A stretch of DNA of 64,000 nucleotides from Candidatus Leucobacter sulfamidivorax (GCA_016771945.1 QZLF01000002.1:496001-560000); one strand, 5' to 3'. Positions 1 to 8,830 are shown, counted from the first letter of the stretch. Program-made: numbers and translations. The notes: a model not told the origin generated them from the sequence alone.

Positions 1-1674
1 ACCGCGCTCGCCGTGCTCGGCGTGGTGCTCCGCGCCTGCGGCGCCGTGCTGCTCGTGCCCCTCGTCGCCGCACTGTTCGGCGAGGAGCCGGCCTCCGCGT
101 GGCCGTGGGTGCTCTGGCTCGCGGTCGTCACCGCCGCCGGCTGGGCCGTCGACTGGGCGGTCGCCCGCATCGGCTACGAGCTCGGCTTCGGGCTGCTGGA
201 CACCGGTCAGCGCGCCGTCGCCGATCACATCGAGCGCACCCGCCTCGGCTGGTTCACCGCCGAGCGCACGGCGACCGCGCGCCAGGCCGTCGCCGCCACG
301 GGCCCCGAGCTCGTGGGGCTGATCGTCTACCTCGTCACGCCGCTCCTCAGCGCGGTGCTCATGCCGCTCGCGCTCGCGATCGCGCTCCTCCCGATCTCCT
401 GGCAGCTCGGGCTCGCCGCCCTCGCCGGCGTGCCGGTGCTGCTCGGCGCGTACTGGATCGCCGGCCGGCTGGGGCGCAGTGCCGATCGGGCCGCGGCCTC
501 TGCGAACGAGGCGCTGACCGAGCGGATCCTCGAGTTCGCGCGCACCCAGCAGGCGCTGCGCGCGGCCCGCCGGGTGGAGCCCGCGCGCAGCCACGCGGGC
601 GCGGCGCTCGCCTCGCAGCACGGCGCCATGGTCCGGCTGCTGCTCATGCAGATCCCGGGGCAGCTGATCTTCGGGCTCGCGACCCAGATCGCGCTCGTGC
701 TGCTCGCCGCCACCGCCGTCTGGCTCGCCGTGACCGGCAGCCTCACGGCGCCCGAGGCCGTCGCACTCATCGTCGTCATCGTGCGCTACCTCGAGCCCTT
801 CACCGTGCTCGCCGAGCTCTCGGCCGGCGTGGAGGCCACCGCCGGGACCTTGCGCCGCCTGCGCGAGGTGCTCATGGCGCCGCCCGTGCCCTCGGGTGCC
901 GGAGGGGTGGACCGGGACGGCGCGCCGCGGATCGAGCTGAGCGGCGTCTCGTTCCGCTACGACGAGGGCTCGGCTCCGGTGCTCGAGGGCCTCGACCTGG
1001 TGTTCGAGCCGGGCGAGACCACCGCGATCGTCGGGCCCTCGGGCTCGGGCAAGAGCACGATCCTCGCGCTGATCGCCGGGCTGCACGCGCCGACGAGCGG
1101 ATCGGTGCGAATCGGGGAGACCTCACTCGACGCCCTCGACGCCGAGGCCCGGCGGGAGCTCACGAGCGTCGTCTTCCAGCATCCCTACCTCTTCGAGGGG
1201 AGCGTGCGCGAGAACGTGCTGGTCGGGAGCCCCGGAGCGGGGGACGAGGAGCTGCGGCAGGCCTCCGGCCTCGCGCGGGTCGATCCCATCGTCGAGCGGC
1301 TGCCCGACGGCTGGGCGACGCGCGTCGGCGAGGCCGGCGGATCCCTCTCGGGCGGCGAGCGTCAGCGGGTGTCGATCGCCCGCGCCCTGCTCAAGCCCGC
1401 CCCGGTGCTGCTCATCGACGAGGCGACGAGCGCGCTCGACACCGAGAACGAGACGGCCGTCGTGGCGGCGCTCGCGGACGATCCCGTGCCCCGCACCCGC
1501 GTGATCGTCGCGCATCGGCTCGCCAGCATCCGCGCGGCGGATCGGGTGGTGTTCGTCGAGGACGGCCGCGTCGTCGAGCAGGGCGGAGTCGACGAGCTGC
1601 TGGCCGCGGGCGGCCGCTTCGCCGAGTTCTGGCGTCAGCAGGACGCCGCGACCGGCTGGCGCATCGGCGCGTGA
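1..1674 (+). CDS. ABC exporter, fused permease and ATPase, IrtA/IrtB (YbtP/Q)-like; 5' end cut by window
   Basis: The reading frame is open from the first base, so the true N-terminus lies upstream of the window. What remains is about 557 residues: a six-helix exporter-type membrane domain (about residues 1-300) followed by a nucleotide-binding domain. In the latter I see Walker A GPSGSGKST (near 1033-1059), signature LSGGERQRVSIARALL, Walker B VLLIDEATSALD and the H-loop AHRLAS. The membrane segment, with ERLGWFT-like and EFAR(T/A)QxALRA motifs, resembles half-transporters of siderophore systems such as IrtB/YbtQ more than CydC/CydD; this subtype is inference. Such proteins act in the cytoplasmic membrane, usually as heterodimers, so a partner gene is expected just upstream. 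The stop lies 13 nt from the stop of the convergent metH gene, leaving no room for a separate terminator. Confidence 0.85.
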   Translation, partial: TALAVLGVVLRACGAVLLVPLVAALFGEEPASAWPWVLWLAVVTAAGWAVDWAVARIGYELGFGLLDTGQRAVADHIERTRLGWFTAERTATARQAVAATGPELVGLIVYLVTPLLSAVLMPLALAIALLPISWQLGLAALAGVPVLLGAYWIAGRLGRSADRAAASANEALTERILEFARTQQALRAARRVEPARSHAGAALASQHGAMVRLLLMQIPGQLIFGLATQIALVLLAATAVWLAVTGSLTAPEAVALIVVIVRYLEPFTVLAELSAGVEATAGTLRRLREVLMAPPVPSGAGGVDRDGAPRIELSGVSFRYDEGSAPVLEGLDLVFEPGETTAIVGPSGSGKSTILALIAGLHAPTSGSVRIGETSLDALDAEARRELTSVVFQHPYLFEGSVRENVLVGSPGAGDEELRQASGLARVDPIVERLPDGWATRVGEAGGSLSGGERQRVSIARALLKPAPVLLIDEATSALDTENETAVVAALADDPVPRTRVIVAHRLASIRAADRVVFVEDGRVVEQGGVDELLAAGGRFAEFWRQQDAATGWRIGA

Positions 1675-1687
1675 GGCCGCCCGGCCG

Positions 1688-4600
1688 CTACACCGAGAAG
1701 TACTTCGCCTCGGGATGGTGGAAGACGAAGGCGTCGGTCGACTGCTCGGGGTGCAGCTGCAGCTCCTCCGACAGCTCGACGCCGATGCGCCCCGGTCTCA
1801 GCAGCTCCACGACCTTCGTGCGATCCGCCATGTCGGGGCAGGCCGGGTAGCCGAGCGAGAAGCGGGCGCCGCGGTACTTCAGCTTGAAGAAGTCCTCGAC
1901 GCTCTCGGGCTCCTCGGCGCCGAATCCCAGCTCGCCGCGGATGCGCTGATGCCAGTACTCGGCGAGCGACTCCGTCAGCTGCACCGCGAGGCCGTGCAGC
2001 TCCATGTACTCGCGGTAGCGGTCGCCTGCGAACAGTTTCGCCGTGTGCTCGTCGACCCGCGATCCGACCGTGACGAGCTGCACCGCGAACACGTCGGGCT
2101 GACCGGAAGCCTCGACGGCCTCGCGTGAGCGGATGAAGTCCGCGAGGCACAGGTGACGGTCGCGCCGCTGCCGGGGGAAGGCGAAGCGCAGGCGCTCGGC
2201 GCCGACGGGACCTCCGGATCCGCCATCGGGGGCGAGGATCTCTCCTTGGTCTCGACGGGCTTGACCGGCGGAGAAGGCCCGCTCCAGCCCCTCGCCGTGG
2301 TGCAGGATCGCGACCTCGTCGCCATCGCTGTACGCGGGGAAGTAGCCGTAGACGACCGAGGCGTCGAGCATGCCCTCGGTCTGCATGCGGCCGAGCCACT
2401 CGCGCAGCCGGGGGCGCCCCTCGCTCTCGACCAGCTGCTCGTAGCTCGCCGTGCCCTCGCCGCGGCCCGAGCGCAGACCCCACTGCCCCATGAACACGGC
2501 CCGCTCGTCGAGCAGCGCCGCGTAGTCGGCGAGCGGCACGCCCTTGACGATGCGGGTGCCCCAGAACGGGGGAGCGGGTACGGGGTTGTCGGCGGCCACG
2601 TCGCTGCGGGCCGGGAGGTCCGCCTCCTCGGTCACCGTGAGCTGCGCGCCGCGACGGTGGATCCGCTTCTTCAGCGGAGGCAGGCCCACCTCATCGGGCG
2701 AGGCGCCGCGGGCGACCTTCACGAGCGGCTCCATGAGCGCGAGTCCCTCGAAGGCGTCCTTGGCGTAGCGCACCTCGCCCTCGTAGATCTCGGCGAGGTC
2801 GTCCTCGACGTAGGCCCGGGTGAGCGCCGCCCCGCCGAGGATCACCGGGTACTTCCTCGCGAGCCCGCGCGCGTTCAGCTCCTCGAGGTTCTCCTTCATC
2901 ACGACCGTCGACTTCACGAGCAGCCCGCTCATGCCGATCACGTCGGCGCCGTGCTCCTCGGCCGCCGCCACGATCTCCGAGATCGGCTGCTTGATGCCGA
3001 TGTTCACGACGGTGTAGCCGTTGTTCGTCAGGATGATGTCGACGAGATTCTTGCCGATGTCGTGCACGTCCCCGCGCACGGTGGCGATCACCATCGTGCC
3101 TTTCGACGCGGATTCCCCCTCGACCTTCTCCATATGCGGCTCGAGGAATGCGACGGCGGCCTTCATCGTCTCTGCGGATTGCAGCACGAAGGGCAGCTGC
3201 ATCTCGCCGGCGCCGAAGCGCTCGCCGACCACCTTCATGCCCGCGAGCAGCACGTCGTTCACGATGCCGAGCGCCGGGTGGCCGTCGTCGAGCGCCAGCT
3301 GGAGGTCGTCCGCGAGACCCTTCTGCTCGCCGTCGATGATGCGTCGCTCGAGGCGCTCGGTCACGGGCAGGGCCGCGAGCTCGGCCGCGCGCTGGTCGCG
3401 CATGGAGGCGAGGTCGACGCCGCTGAAGATCTCGAGCATGCGCGCGAGCGGATCGTACGTCAGGTTGCCGTCGGCGTCGTACTCCCGGCGGTCCCAGACG
3501 AGGTCGAGGGCGACCTGGCGCTGATCCTCGGGAATCGAGGCGAGGGGCAGGATCTTGGCGGCGTGCACGATGGCCGAGTCGAGCCCCGCCTGCACCGCCT
3601 CGTGCAGGAAGACCGAGTTCAGCACCACCCGGGCCGCGGGGTTGAGACCGAAGGAGACGTTCGAGACGCCGAGCGTCGTATGCAGCCCCGGGTACTTCGC
3701 GGTGAGCTCGCGGATCGCCTCGATCGTCTCGATCGCGTCGCGCCGGGTCTCCTCCTGCCCGGTGGCGATGGGGAAGGTCAGCGCGTCGACGATGATGTCG
3801 CACTCGCGCATGCCCCACTCCGCGACGAGGGCGTCGACGAGGCGGGAGGCGATCCGCACCTTGTCCTCGCGCGTGCGCGCCTGCCCCTGCTCGTCGATCG
3901 TGAGCGCGATCAAGGCCGCCCCGTGCTCCTTCACGAGCGGCATGATGCGCGCGAAGCGGCTCGTCGGTCCGTCGCCGTCCTCGTAGTTCACCGAGTTCAC
4001 GACCGGGCGCCCGCCGATGAGCTCGAGGCCGGCCTGCAGCACGGCCGGCTCGGTCGAGTCCATCACGATGGGCAGGGTCGAAGCGCTCGCGAGCCGGGAG
4101 ACCACCTCGCGGGCGTCCGCCGCGCCGTCGCGCCCGACGTAGTCGACGCAGACGTCGAGCAGGTGCGCGCCGTCGCGGATCTGCGCCTTCGCGATCTCGA
4201 CGCACTCGTCCCAGTCGCCCGCGAGCATCGCCTCGCGGAACGCCTTCGAGCCGTTCGCGTTCGTGCGCTCGCCGATCGCGAGGAAGGAGGCGTCCTGCTT
4301 CAGCGGCACGGCCTGGTAGAGGCTCGAGACCTCGTCCTCGCGCGCCGGGGTGCGCGGAGCGGGGGCGGATCCGCCCAGCCTCTCGACCACCGCGCGCATG
4401 TGCGCGGGCGTCGTGCCGCAGCAGCCGCCGACGAGCGACAGCCCGAACTCGCGCACGAACTGCTCCTCGGCGACCGCGAGCTCCTCGGGGGTGAGCGGGT
4501 AGACGGCGCCGTTCGGCCCGAGCACGGGGAGCCCCGCGTTCGGCATGACCATGACCGGCACCTGCGAGTGCTTCGACAGGTAGCGCAGGTGCTCGCTCAT

Positions 4601-5314
4601 CTCGGCGGGTCCCGTGGCGCAGTTGAGGCCGATCGCGTCGACGCCCATCGCCTCGAGCGTGGCGAGCGCCGCCCCGATCTCGGAGCCCATGAGCATGGTG
4701 CCCGTCGTCTCGACCGTGACCTCGACGAAGATCGGCAGCCGCACCCCCGTGCGCTCGGCGGCGAGCTTGCAGCCGTTCACGGCGGACTTCGTCTGCAGCA
4801 GATCCTGGCTGGTCTCGATGAGCAGCGCGTCGGCGCCGCCCCGCGTGAGGCCCACCGCCTGCAGCGCGAAGGTCTCCTTCAGATGGGCGTACGTCGTGTG
4901 CCCGAGGCTCGGCAGCTTCGTGCCGGGGCCGATCGAGCCCAGCACCCAGCGCGTGCGGCCGTCGGCCGCCTCGGCGGCCTCCACCGCCTCGCGCGCGATG
5001 CGCGCGCCGGCCTCGGAGAGCTCCTCGATGCGGTCGTCGATGCCGTAGTCGCCGAGATTCGACCAGTTGGCGCCGAAGGTGTTCGTCTCGATCGCGTCGA
5101 TGCCGACCGCGAGATAGCCGTCGTGGATCGCCCGGATCATGTCGGGGCGCGAGACGTTCAGGATCTCGTTGCAGCCCTCGAGCCCCTGGAAGTCCTCGAG
5201 CGTGGGGGCGGCGTCCTGCAGCTGCGTGCCCATGGCGCCGTCGGCGATGACGACGCGCTCGCGCATCGCGGTGAGCAGGGCTTCGGATCGAGGCGGGAGC
5301 TGCGGGTCGTTCAC
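1688..5314 (-). CDS. metH: cobalamin-dependent methionine synthase
   Basis: Transfers the methyl group of 5-methyltetrahydrofolate to homocysteine via methylcobalamin in the cytosol, the last step of methionine synthesis. At 1208 residues it is full length. Domains in order: homocysteine-binding TIM barrel (about 1-320) with zinc-ligand cysteines in GLNCATGP and GGCCGTTP (near residue 296); pterin-binding barrel (about 340-620); B12 cap and B12-binding domain with DVHDIGKN, whose His (near residue 750) is the lower cobalt ligand; and the AdoMet activation domain up to the C-terminus. The GTG start at 5314 is preceded by a -10-like hexamer 6 nt away, suggesting a leaderless message; an ATG five bases upstream is out of frame. 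Odd point: the activation domain carries an extra stretch of about 25 residues around AFSAGQARRDQGE that coincides with a palindromic repeat-like DNA segment. No cobalamin riboswitch box was seen upstream. Confidence 0.97.
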   Translation of the reverse strand: MNDPQLPPRSEALLTAMRERVVIADGAMGTQLQDAAPTLEDFQGLEGCNEILNVSRPDMIRAIHDGYLAVGIDAIETNTFGANWSNLGDYGIDDRIEELSEAGARIAREAVEAAEAADGRTRWVLGSIGPGTKLPSLGHTTYAHLKETFALQAVGLTRGGADALLIETSQDLLQTKSAVNGCKLAAERTGVRLPIFVEVTVETTGTMLMGSEIGAALATLEAMGVDAIGLNCATGPAEMSEHLRYLSKHSQVPVMVMPNAGLPVLGPNGAVYPLTPEELAVAEEQFVREFGLSLVGGCCGTTPAHMRAVVERLGGSAPAPRTPAREDEVSSLYQAVPLKQDASFLAIGERTNANGSKAFREAMLAGDWDECVEIAKAQIRDGAHLLDVCVDYVGRDGAADAREVVSRLASASTLPIVMDSTEPAVLQAGLELIGGRPVVNSVNYEDGDGPTSRFARIMPLVKEHGAALIALTIDEQGQARTREDKVRIASRLVDALVAEWGMRECDIIVDALTFPIATGQEETRRDAIETIEAIRELTAKYPGLHTTLGVSNVSFGLNPAARVVLNSVFLHEAVQAGLDSAIVHAAKILPLASIPEDQRQVALDLVWDRREYDADGNLTYDPLARMLEIFSGVDLASMRDQRAAELAALPVTERLERRIIDGEQKGLADDLQLALDDGHPALGIVNDVLLAGMKVVGERFGAGEMQLPFVLQSAETMKAAVAFLEPHMEKVEGESASKGTMVIATVRGDVHDIGKNLVDIILTNNGYTVVNIGIKQPISEIVAAAEEHGADVIGMSGLLVKSTVVMKENLEELNARGLARKYPVILGGAALTRAYVEDDLAEIYEGEVRYAKDAFEGLALMEPLVKVARGASPDEVGLPPLKKRIHRRGAQLTVTEEADLPARSDVAADNPVPAPPFWGTRIVKGVPLADYAALLDERAVFMGQWGLRSGRGEGTASYEQLVESEGRPRLREWLGRMQTEGMLDASVVYGYFPAYSDGDEVAILHHGEGLERAFSAGQARRDQGEILAPDGGSGGPVGAERLRFAFPRQRRDRHLCLADFIRSREAVEASGQPDVFAVQLVTVGSRVDEHTAKLFAGDRYREYMELHGLAVQLTESLAEYWHQRIRGELGFGAEEPESVEDFFKLKYRGARFSLGYPACPDMADRTKVVELLRPGRIGVELSEELQLHPEQSTDAFVFHHPEAKYFSV
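2248..2266. repeat. short palindromic (REP-like) segment inside metH
   Basis: GGTCTCGACGGGCTTGACC is an imperfect inverted repeat (GGTC...GACC outer arms). It resembles a palindrome I recall as common between genes in Microbacteriaceae (GGTCGAGCTTGTCGAGACC, three mismatches to the reverse strand). It lies in frame in the extra residues of the MetH activation domain. The resemblance is from memory and not verified. Confidence 0.4.
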
Positions 5315-5320
5315 CCCATC

Positions 5321-5326
5321 AGTGTA
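5321..5326 (-). promoter_or_regulatory. predicted -10 element of metH (leaderless)
   Basis: Read on the minus strand this is TACACT, ending 6 nt before the GTG start at 5314. With the usual 6-7 nt between -10 and +1, transcription would begin at or next to the start codon. No good -35 hexamer and no Shine-Dalgarno sequence is seen. Confidence 0.55.
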
Positions 5327-5381
5327 GGCGCGGGCGGATGGGGGGATGATGAGGTGCCAGGGTCTTGACGTCCGTCACCTA

Positions 5382-5538
5382 TGCCATTCCGTGCACGCAG
5401 GGCGCCCGAATGCGGGAAGGCTCCGCGGCGCACGAGAAGCATGCGGCACACGAGAAGCATGTCGAAAGGTCAATAGTCGTGGTCCGTTTCGAAGAACGCC
5501 ACGATTATTGACCTTTCGGGGCGGTTCGTGACGGGTCT
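5382..5538. repeat. dispersed palindromic element, family P1, copy 1
   Basis: Related along its length to the second copy at 25081-25212. The core is a long hairpin at 5463-5518: 20-nt arms starting CGAAAGGTCAATA, pairing with one G-T wobble around a 16-nt loop. It is followed by a conserved tail GGCGGTTCGTGACGGGT. On the left, a degraded form of the GC-rich hairpin of copy 2 is visible, and a stretch CACGAGAAGCATG is tandemly duplicated here but single in copy 2. Together with flanking bases it fills the 305-nt divergent gap between metH and the hydrolase gene, in which I see no gene. The AT-rich arm is unusual for this genome. Confidence 0.8.
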
Positions 5539-5619
5539 TTCAGAAGACCCTGGATGATGAAGTGCGTGCGGCGGCGCCCGAAGGCGGCGCGAGGACGCCG
5601 CGAGACGGGAGGCCGGATC

Positions 5620-6462
5620 ATGCTCGACCCCGATGAGGACGGCGCGCTGGGCGCATGGCTCGAGGAGGTGCAGGCGCAGGACGCCGCGTGGGACGGCGTC
5701 CCACGCAGTCCTGCGGAGACCCTGGCCTACGGTGAACGCCCCGAGCAGGTCGTCGACCTCTGGGTCCCCGCCTCGGGCGCGGGCGGCCCGCTCGTGATCA
5801 GCCTGCACGGCGGCTACTTCGAGGCGGAGTTCGACCGCTCCCTGCACGTGCCGATCGTCAGGCGGCTGCTCGCCGAAGGCTTCTCCGTCGCCAACGTGGA
5901 GTACCGCCGGATCGGCTCCGGGGGCGGGCCCGAGGAGTCGGTCGCCGATGTGCACGCAGCCGTCGACGCCGTCGCCGAGCGGCTGGCGCCCCCGGCGATC
6001 GCCGTCTTCGGCCACTCCGCCGGAGGCTACCTCTGCGGTGCGCTCGCCGCGCACCCCCGGGTCGACCTCGTGGTGCCGCTCGCCGCGGTGAGCGATCCCG
6101 CCGGGGCGGCCCGAGCCGGGTGGGACGAGGGCTCGATCGCGCGCTGGATCGCCGCGGGCGCGGTGCGTCATCCCGAGGGCTACGAGGTGCCGACCCTGGG
6201 GGCGCAGCCGCGCACCGGCACCGAGCACCTCGTCGTGCACGGCGTCGCCGACACCGTGGTCGGCGTGGAGCAGTCGCGCGCCCTCGTGGAGGCGCGGCTG
6301 CGCGCGGGCGACCGGGCCCGTCTGGTCGAGCTCGAGGGCGAGGGGCACTACGGCTTCCTCGATCCGCGCGAGGCGGCCTTCGGGGCCCTGCGCGAGGGAC
6401 TGCTCCGATGGCGCGATGCCGTGGACGGGGAGGCCGCCCGGACCGTTCCGCACGAACAGTAG
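5620..6462 (+). CDS. alpha/beta hydrolase (esterase/lipase, BD-FAE/kynurenine formamidase-like)
   Basis: 280 residues with the hallmarks of a serine hydrolase: oxyanion-hole motif HGG at residues 63-65, nucleophile elbow GHSAGG with Ser133, an Asp in VVHGVADTVV and a His in EGEGHYGF as likely triad members. No signal peptide, so probably cytosolic. Substrate cannot be told from sequence; small ester or amide hydrolases of the BD-FAE/DLH type are the nearest families I recognise. The ATG at 5620 was chosen over an upstream ATG at 5554 because GGGAGG lies 7 nt before it and family homology begins after it. The TAG stop (6460-6462) is also the first half of a -10 hexamer for the next gene. Confidence 0.8.
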   Translation: MLDPDEDGALGAWLEEVQAQDAAWDGVPRSPAETLAYGERPEQVVDLWVPASGAGGPLVISLHGGYFEAEFDRSLHVPIVRRLLAEGFSVANVEYRRIGSGGGPEESVADVHAAVDAVAERLAPPAIAVFGHSAGGYLCGALAAHPRVDLVVPLAAVSDPAGAARAGWDEGSIARWIAAGAVRHPEGYEVPTLGAQPRTGTEHLVVHGVADTVVGVEQSRALVEARLRAGDRARLVELEGEGHYGFLDPREAAFGALREGLLRWRDAVDGEAARTVPHEQ

Positions 6463-6465
6463 AGT
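6460..6465 (+). promoter_or_regulatory. predicted -10 element of the DUF3995 gene, overlapping upstream stop codon
   Basis: TAGAGT, whose first three bases are the stop codon of the preceding hydrolase gene, lies 6 nt before the ATG at 6472, so a leaderless transcript is predicted. No Shine-Dalgarno is seen. Confidence 0.5.
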
Positions 6466-6471
6466 GGCCGC

Positions 6472-6897
6472 ATGAGCAGGGGGACGATTCCGAGGCTGGT
6501 GGCGTGGGCCGGCCTGACCGCGGCCGGCGTGCTGCACGCGATCTGGGCGTCGGGGTCCCCCTGGCCCGCGAAGAATCGCCGGCGGCTCGGCGAGGCCGTC
6601 GTCGGCAACGCGAAGGCGATGCCCGAGGCGGAGGCCACCTGGGCCGTCGCGGGCGCGGCGTTCACCGGCGCGGCCCTCGTCGCGGGCGGATTCGGCGAGG
6701 GCCGTGTCGCCGTGGGGCTCAGGCGCCTGATGGGCGCCGGCCTCCTCGCGCGGGCCGCGCTCGGGGGCGACGCGGCGCTCGCGGCGCTCGGGCTGCCGCC
6801 TGCGGGGAAGCGGTTCCGCGAGCTCGATCGCCGGTACTATCGGCCGCTCTTCGCGGTGCTCGGTCTCGCCGTGCTCGCCGGCGCGCGCAGGCGCTGA
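6472..6897 (+). CDS. DUF3995 family membrane protein
   Basis: 141 residues with about four hydrophobic segments. The N-terminal pattern HAIWASGSPWP (residues 22-32) is the signature I associate with DUF3995, a family of small actinobacterial membrane proteins of unknown role. An arginine-rich C-terminus (ARRR) probably faces the cytoplasm. The gene follows the hydrolase by 9 nt but seems to have its own -10 element. No function can be assigned. Confidence 0.7.
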   Translation: MSRGTIPRLVAWAGLTAAGVLHAIWASGSPWPAKNRRRLGEAVVGNAKAMPEAEATWAVAGAAFTGAALVAGGFGEGRVAVGLRRLMGAGLLARAALGGDAALAALGLPPAGKRFRELDRRYYRPLFAVLGLAVLAGARRR

Positions 6898-7017
6898 TCC
6901 GCGGACGCCGTCGCTGGGCGCTGCCCCGCGCCCAGCCTGAGCGCGATACCCAGCGGGCGGGCGTAATCTGGTGAGGAGCGCCCCGATCCGCGGGGCACGG
7001 GGCCCGGAGGGCGACGC

Positions 7018-7704
7018 GTGCAGACGATCAGCTACAACCTGCGGAAGAATCGCGCGCTGAAGGAGATCGAGGGGCTCGCCGAGCAGCACGCCGTCGACAT
7101 CCTCTGCCTGCAGGAGGCCGATGCGGTGACCCTGCCCGCGCATCTCGGTCACATGCGCCTCGTGCGCGCGACCGAGAAGAATCGGCTCGGCCTCGCGATG
7201 TACGTGCGCGAGGATCGCTTCCAGGTGCGCGAGGCGCACGCGTTCCAGCTGAAGAAGTCGCTGCACGACCGGGTGCTGCAACCGGCTCACGAGCGCCTGC
7301 TCGGCGCTCGCCTGCACGACCGGCAGACGGGCCGCGACCTCGTGGCCGCCTCCTTCCACGCGGCGCCCCTCACCGCCCTGAACTCGCTCAGGCGCCATCA
7401 GATCAGCACGGCGCTCGGCGAGCTGCGCCAGCTGGGACCGGGCCTGCCCGCGCTCATGGTGGGCGACTACAACTACCCGGTGTTCAAGGATCGGCTCGAC
7501 CGGCACATGCGCGACGAGGGGTACGACCTCACCCGCAGCGACAAGCGCACCTACACGCGGTACAAGATGTTCCGCGGCCACTACGACTTCGCGACCTCGA
7601 CGGGGCTGCGTGTCGACAGCGTGCGCACCCTCGAACGGGGCACGAGCGATCACCTGCCGATCCTCGTCTCGGCGGCCTTCGAGGAGCAGCTCGCCGCGGC
7701 CTGA
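7018..7704 (+). CDS. endonuclease/exonuclease/phosphatase (EEP) family hydrolase
   Basis: 228 residues. The EEP metal-dependent phosphodiesterase motifs are present in order: Asn7 in YNLRKN, Glu33 in LQEAD, GDYNY (residues 149-153) and the terminal SDHLPI (residues 210-215) with the catalytic Asp-His pair. Such enzymes cleave nucleic acids, phospholipids or inositol phosphates; nothing here fixes the substrate, and the lack of a signal peptide suggests a cytosolic enzyme. The start is GTG with GGAGG 8 nt upstream. A TAATCT hexamer at 6964-6969 could be its -10. It converges on coaA 30 nt away. Confidence 0.8.
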   Translation: MQTISYNLRKNRALKEIEGLAEQHAVDILCLQEADAVTLPAHLGHMRLVRATEKNRLGLAMYVREDRFQVREAHAFQLKKSLHDRVLQPAHERLLGARLHDRQTGRDLVAASFHAAPLTALNSLRRHQISTALGELRQLGPGLPALMVGDYNYPVFKDRLDRHMRDEGYDLTRSDKRTYTRYKMFRGHYDFATSTGLRVDSVRTLERGTSDHLPILVSAAFEEQLAAA

Positions 7705-7734
7705 GCGGATCCGCTGGAGCTTCGCGGGGATCCG

Positions 7735-8799
7735 CTACAGCTTGCGCAGCAGAACTTTCTGTACTCGGTGGTCCGCCTCCTTGCGCAGCACGAGCGAGGC
7801 GCGCGCGCGAGTCGGCCGGATGTTCTCGATGAGATTGGGCTCGTTGATGCCCTTCCAGAACTCGTGCGCGAGCGCCCGCGCCTGCTCCTCGGTGAGGCCC
7901 GCGAACCTGCGGAAGTGCGACTCCGGATTGCGGAACGCCTCGTCCTTGAGGCGGAGGAAGCGCTCCGTGAACCAGTTCTCGATGTCGCTCGTGCGGGCGT
8001 CGACGTAGATCGAGAAGTCGAAGAGGTCGGCGACCGCGAGCGGGCGCTCCATCGAGGCCGGCTGCAGCACGTTCAGCCCCTCGACGATGAGGATGTCGGG
8101 GCGGCGCACGACCGTGAACTCGCCCGGGACGATGTCGTACACGAGGTGGCTGTAGTGCGGGGCCCGCACCTCCGGCACCCCGGCCTTGACCTGAGACACG
8201 AAGCGCAGCAGCGCGCGACGGTCGTACGACTCGGGGAAGCCCTTGCGGTGGGCGATTCCCCGCCGCTCGAGCTCGGCGTTCGGGTAGAGGAACCCGTCGG
8301 TCGTCACCAGCTGCACGTTCGGGGTCTCCGGCCAGCGGGCGAGGAGATCCCGCAGGATGCGCGCGACCGTCGACTTGCCGACCGCGACCGAACCCGCGAT
8401 GCCGAGCACGAAGGGGGAGTGGCGGTCCTCCTCGAGCTGCAGGAAGCTGCGGGTCCGCCGGTGCACCTCGCGCGTCGCGGTCGCGTACTGGTTCAGCATG
8501 CGGCTGAGCGGCAGGTACACCTCGCCGACCTCGGCGAGGTCGAGCGGCTCGTTCAGGCCGCGGAACGAGGCGAGCTCGTCCTCGGTCAGCGGCATCGGCG
8601 TCTCGCCCGCGAGATGCGCCCATTCGTCGCGGCCGATCTCGAAGAACGGCGAGATGACGTCGGGGCGCGTGAGCGCCTGCGTCTCGGTGCCGGGCGCCGA
8701 GGAGCCCGCCTGGGTGTCTGCGACGGGCGCCGAGGAGCCCGCCTGCGTGTCTGCGACGGACGCCGAGGCGTCCGTCTGCGTCTCTGTGGTCTCAGTCAT
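7735..8799 (-). CDS. coaA: type I pantothenate kinase
   Basis: Phosphorylates pantothenate with ATP, the committed step of coenzyme A synthesis, in the cytosol. The P-loop is in [12 protein letters not shown] (Lys142), and the remainder shows type I features such as [20 protein letters not shown] and IVEGLNVLQ. It is 354 residues, longer than the usual 310-320, because of an N-terminal disordered segment (about residues 1-42) made partly of an 11-residue tandem repeat ([11 protein letters not shown]). The catalytic core starts near [13 protein letters not shown], as in other actinobacterial CoaA. It diverges from glmS with only 31 nt between the two start codons, so both promoters overlap there. 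Confidence 0.95.
   Translation of the reverse strand: MTETTETQTDASASVADTQAGSSAPVADTQAGSSAPGTETQALTRPDVISPFFEIGRDEWAHLAGETPMPLTEDELASFRGLNEPLDLAEVGEVYLPLSRMLNQYATATREVHRRTRSFLQLEEDRHSPFVLGIAGSVAVGKSTVARILRDLLARWPETPNVQLVTTDGFLYPNAELERRGIAHRKGFPESYDRRALLRFVSQVKAGVPEVRAPHYSHLVYDIVPGEFTVVRRPDILIVEGLNVLQPASMERPLAVADLFDFSIYVDARTSDIENWFTERFLRLKDEAFRNPESHFRRFAGLTEEQARALAHEFWKGINEPNLIENIRPTRARASLVLRKEADHRVQKVLLRKL
8692..8757. repeat. 33-nt tandem repeat in the coaA N-terminal coding region
   Basis: Two adjacent 33-nt units (8692-8724 and 8725-8757) differ at one base. A third degenerate unit follows to about 8786. They encode repeated [11 protein letters not shown] in the disordered N-terminus of CoaA. 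The in-frame unit length suggests replication-slippage expansion. Confidence 0.9.
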
Positions 8800-8817
8800 C
8801 GCTCTTCATCGTGCCAC

Positions 8818-8823
8818 TAAACT
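8818..8823 (+). promoter_or_regulatory. predicted -10 element of glmS (leaderless)
   Basis: TAAACT ends 7 nt before the ATG at 8831, predicting initiation at or beside the start codon. On the opposite strand the same bases read AGTTTA, so the coaA promoter probably overlaps it. Confidence 0.55.
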
Positions 8824-8830
8824 TGGCCGC

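Noticed and set aside
2153-5368. 1071-codon open frame on the plus strand opposite metH
   Set aside because: Shadow of metH in high-GC DNA; composition is Arg/His/Leu-rich with no domain, and it has no independent promoter or ribosome site.
5315-5619. Cobalamin riboswitch for metH
   Set aside because: The predicted metH transcript begins at the start codon and no B12-box-like GCCACTG is seen; the structure present is the dispersed repeat P1.
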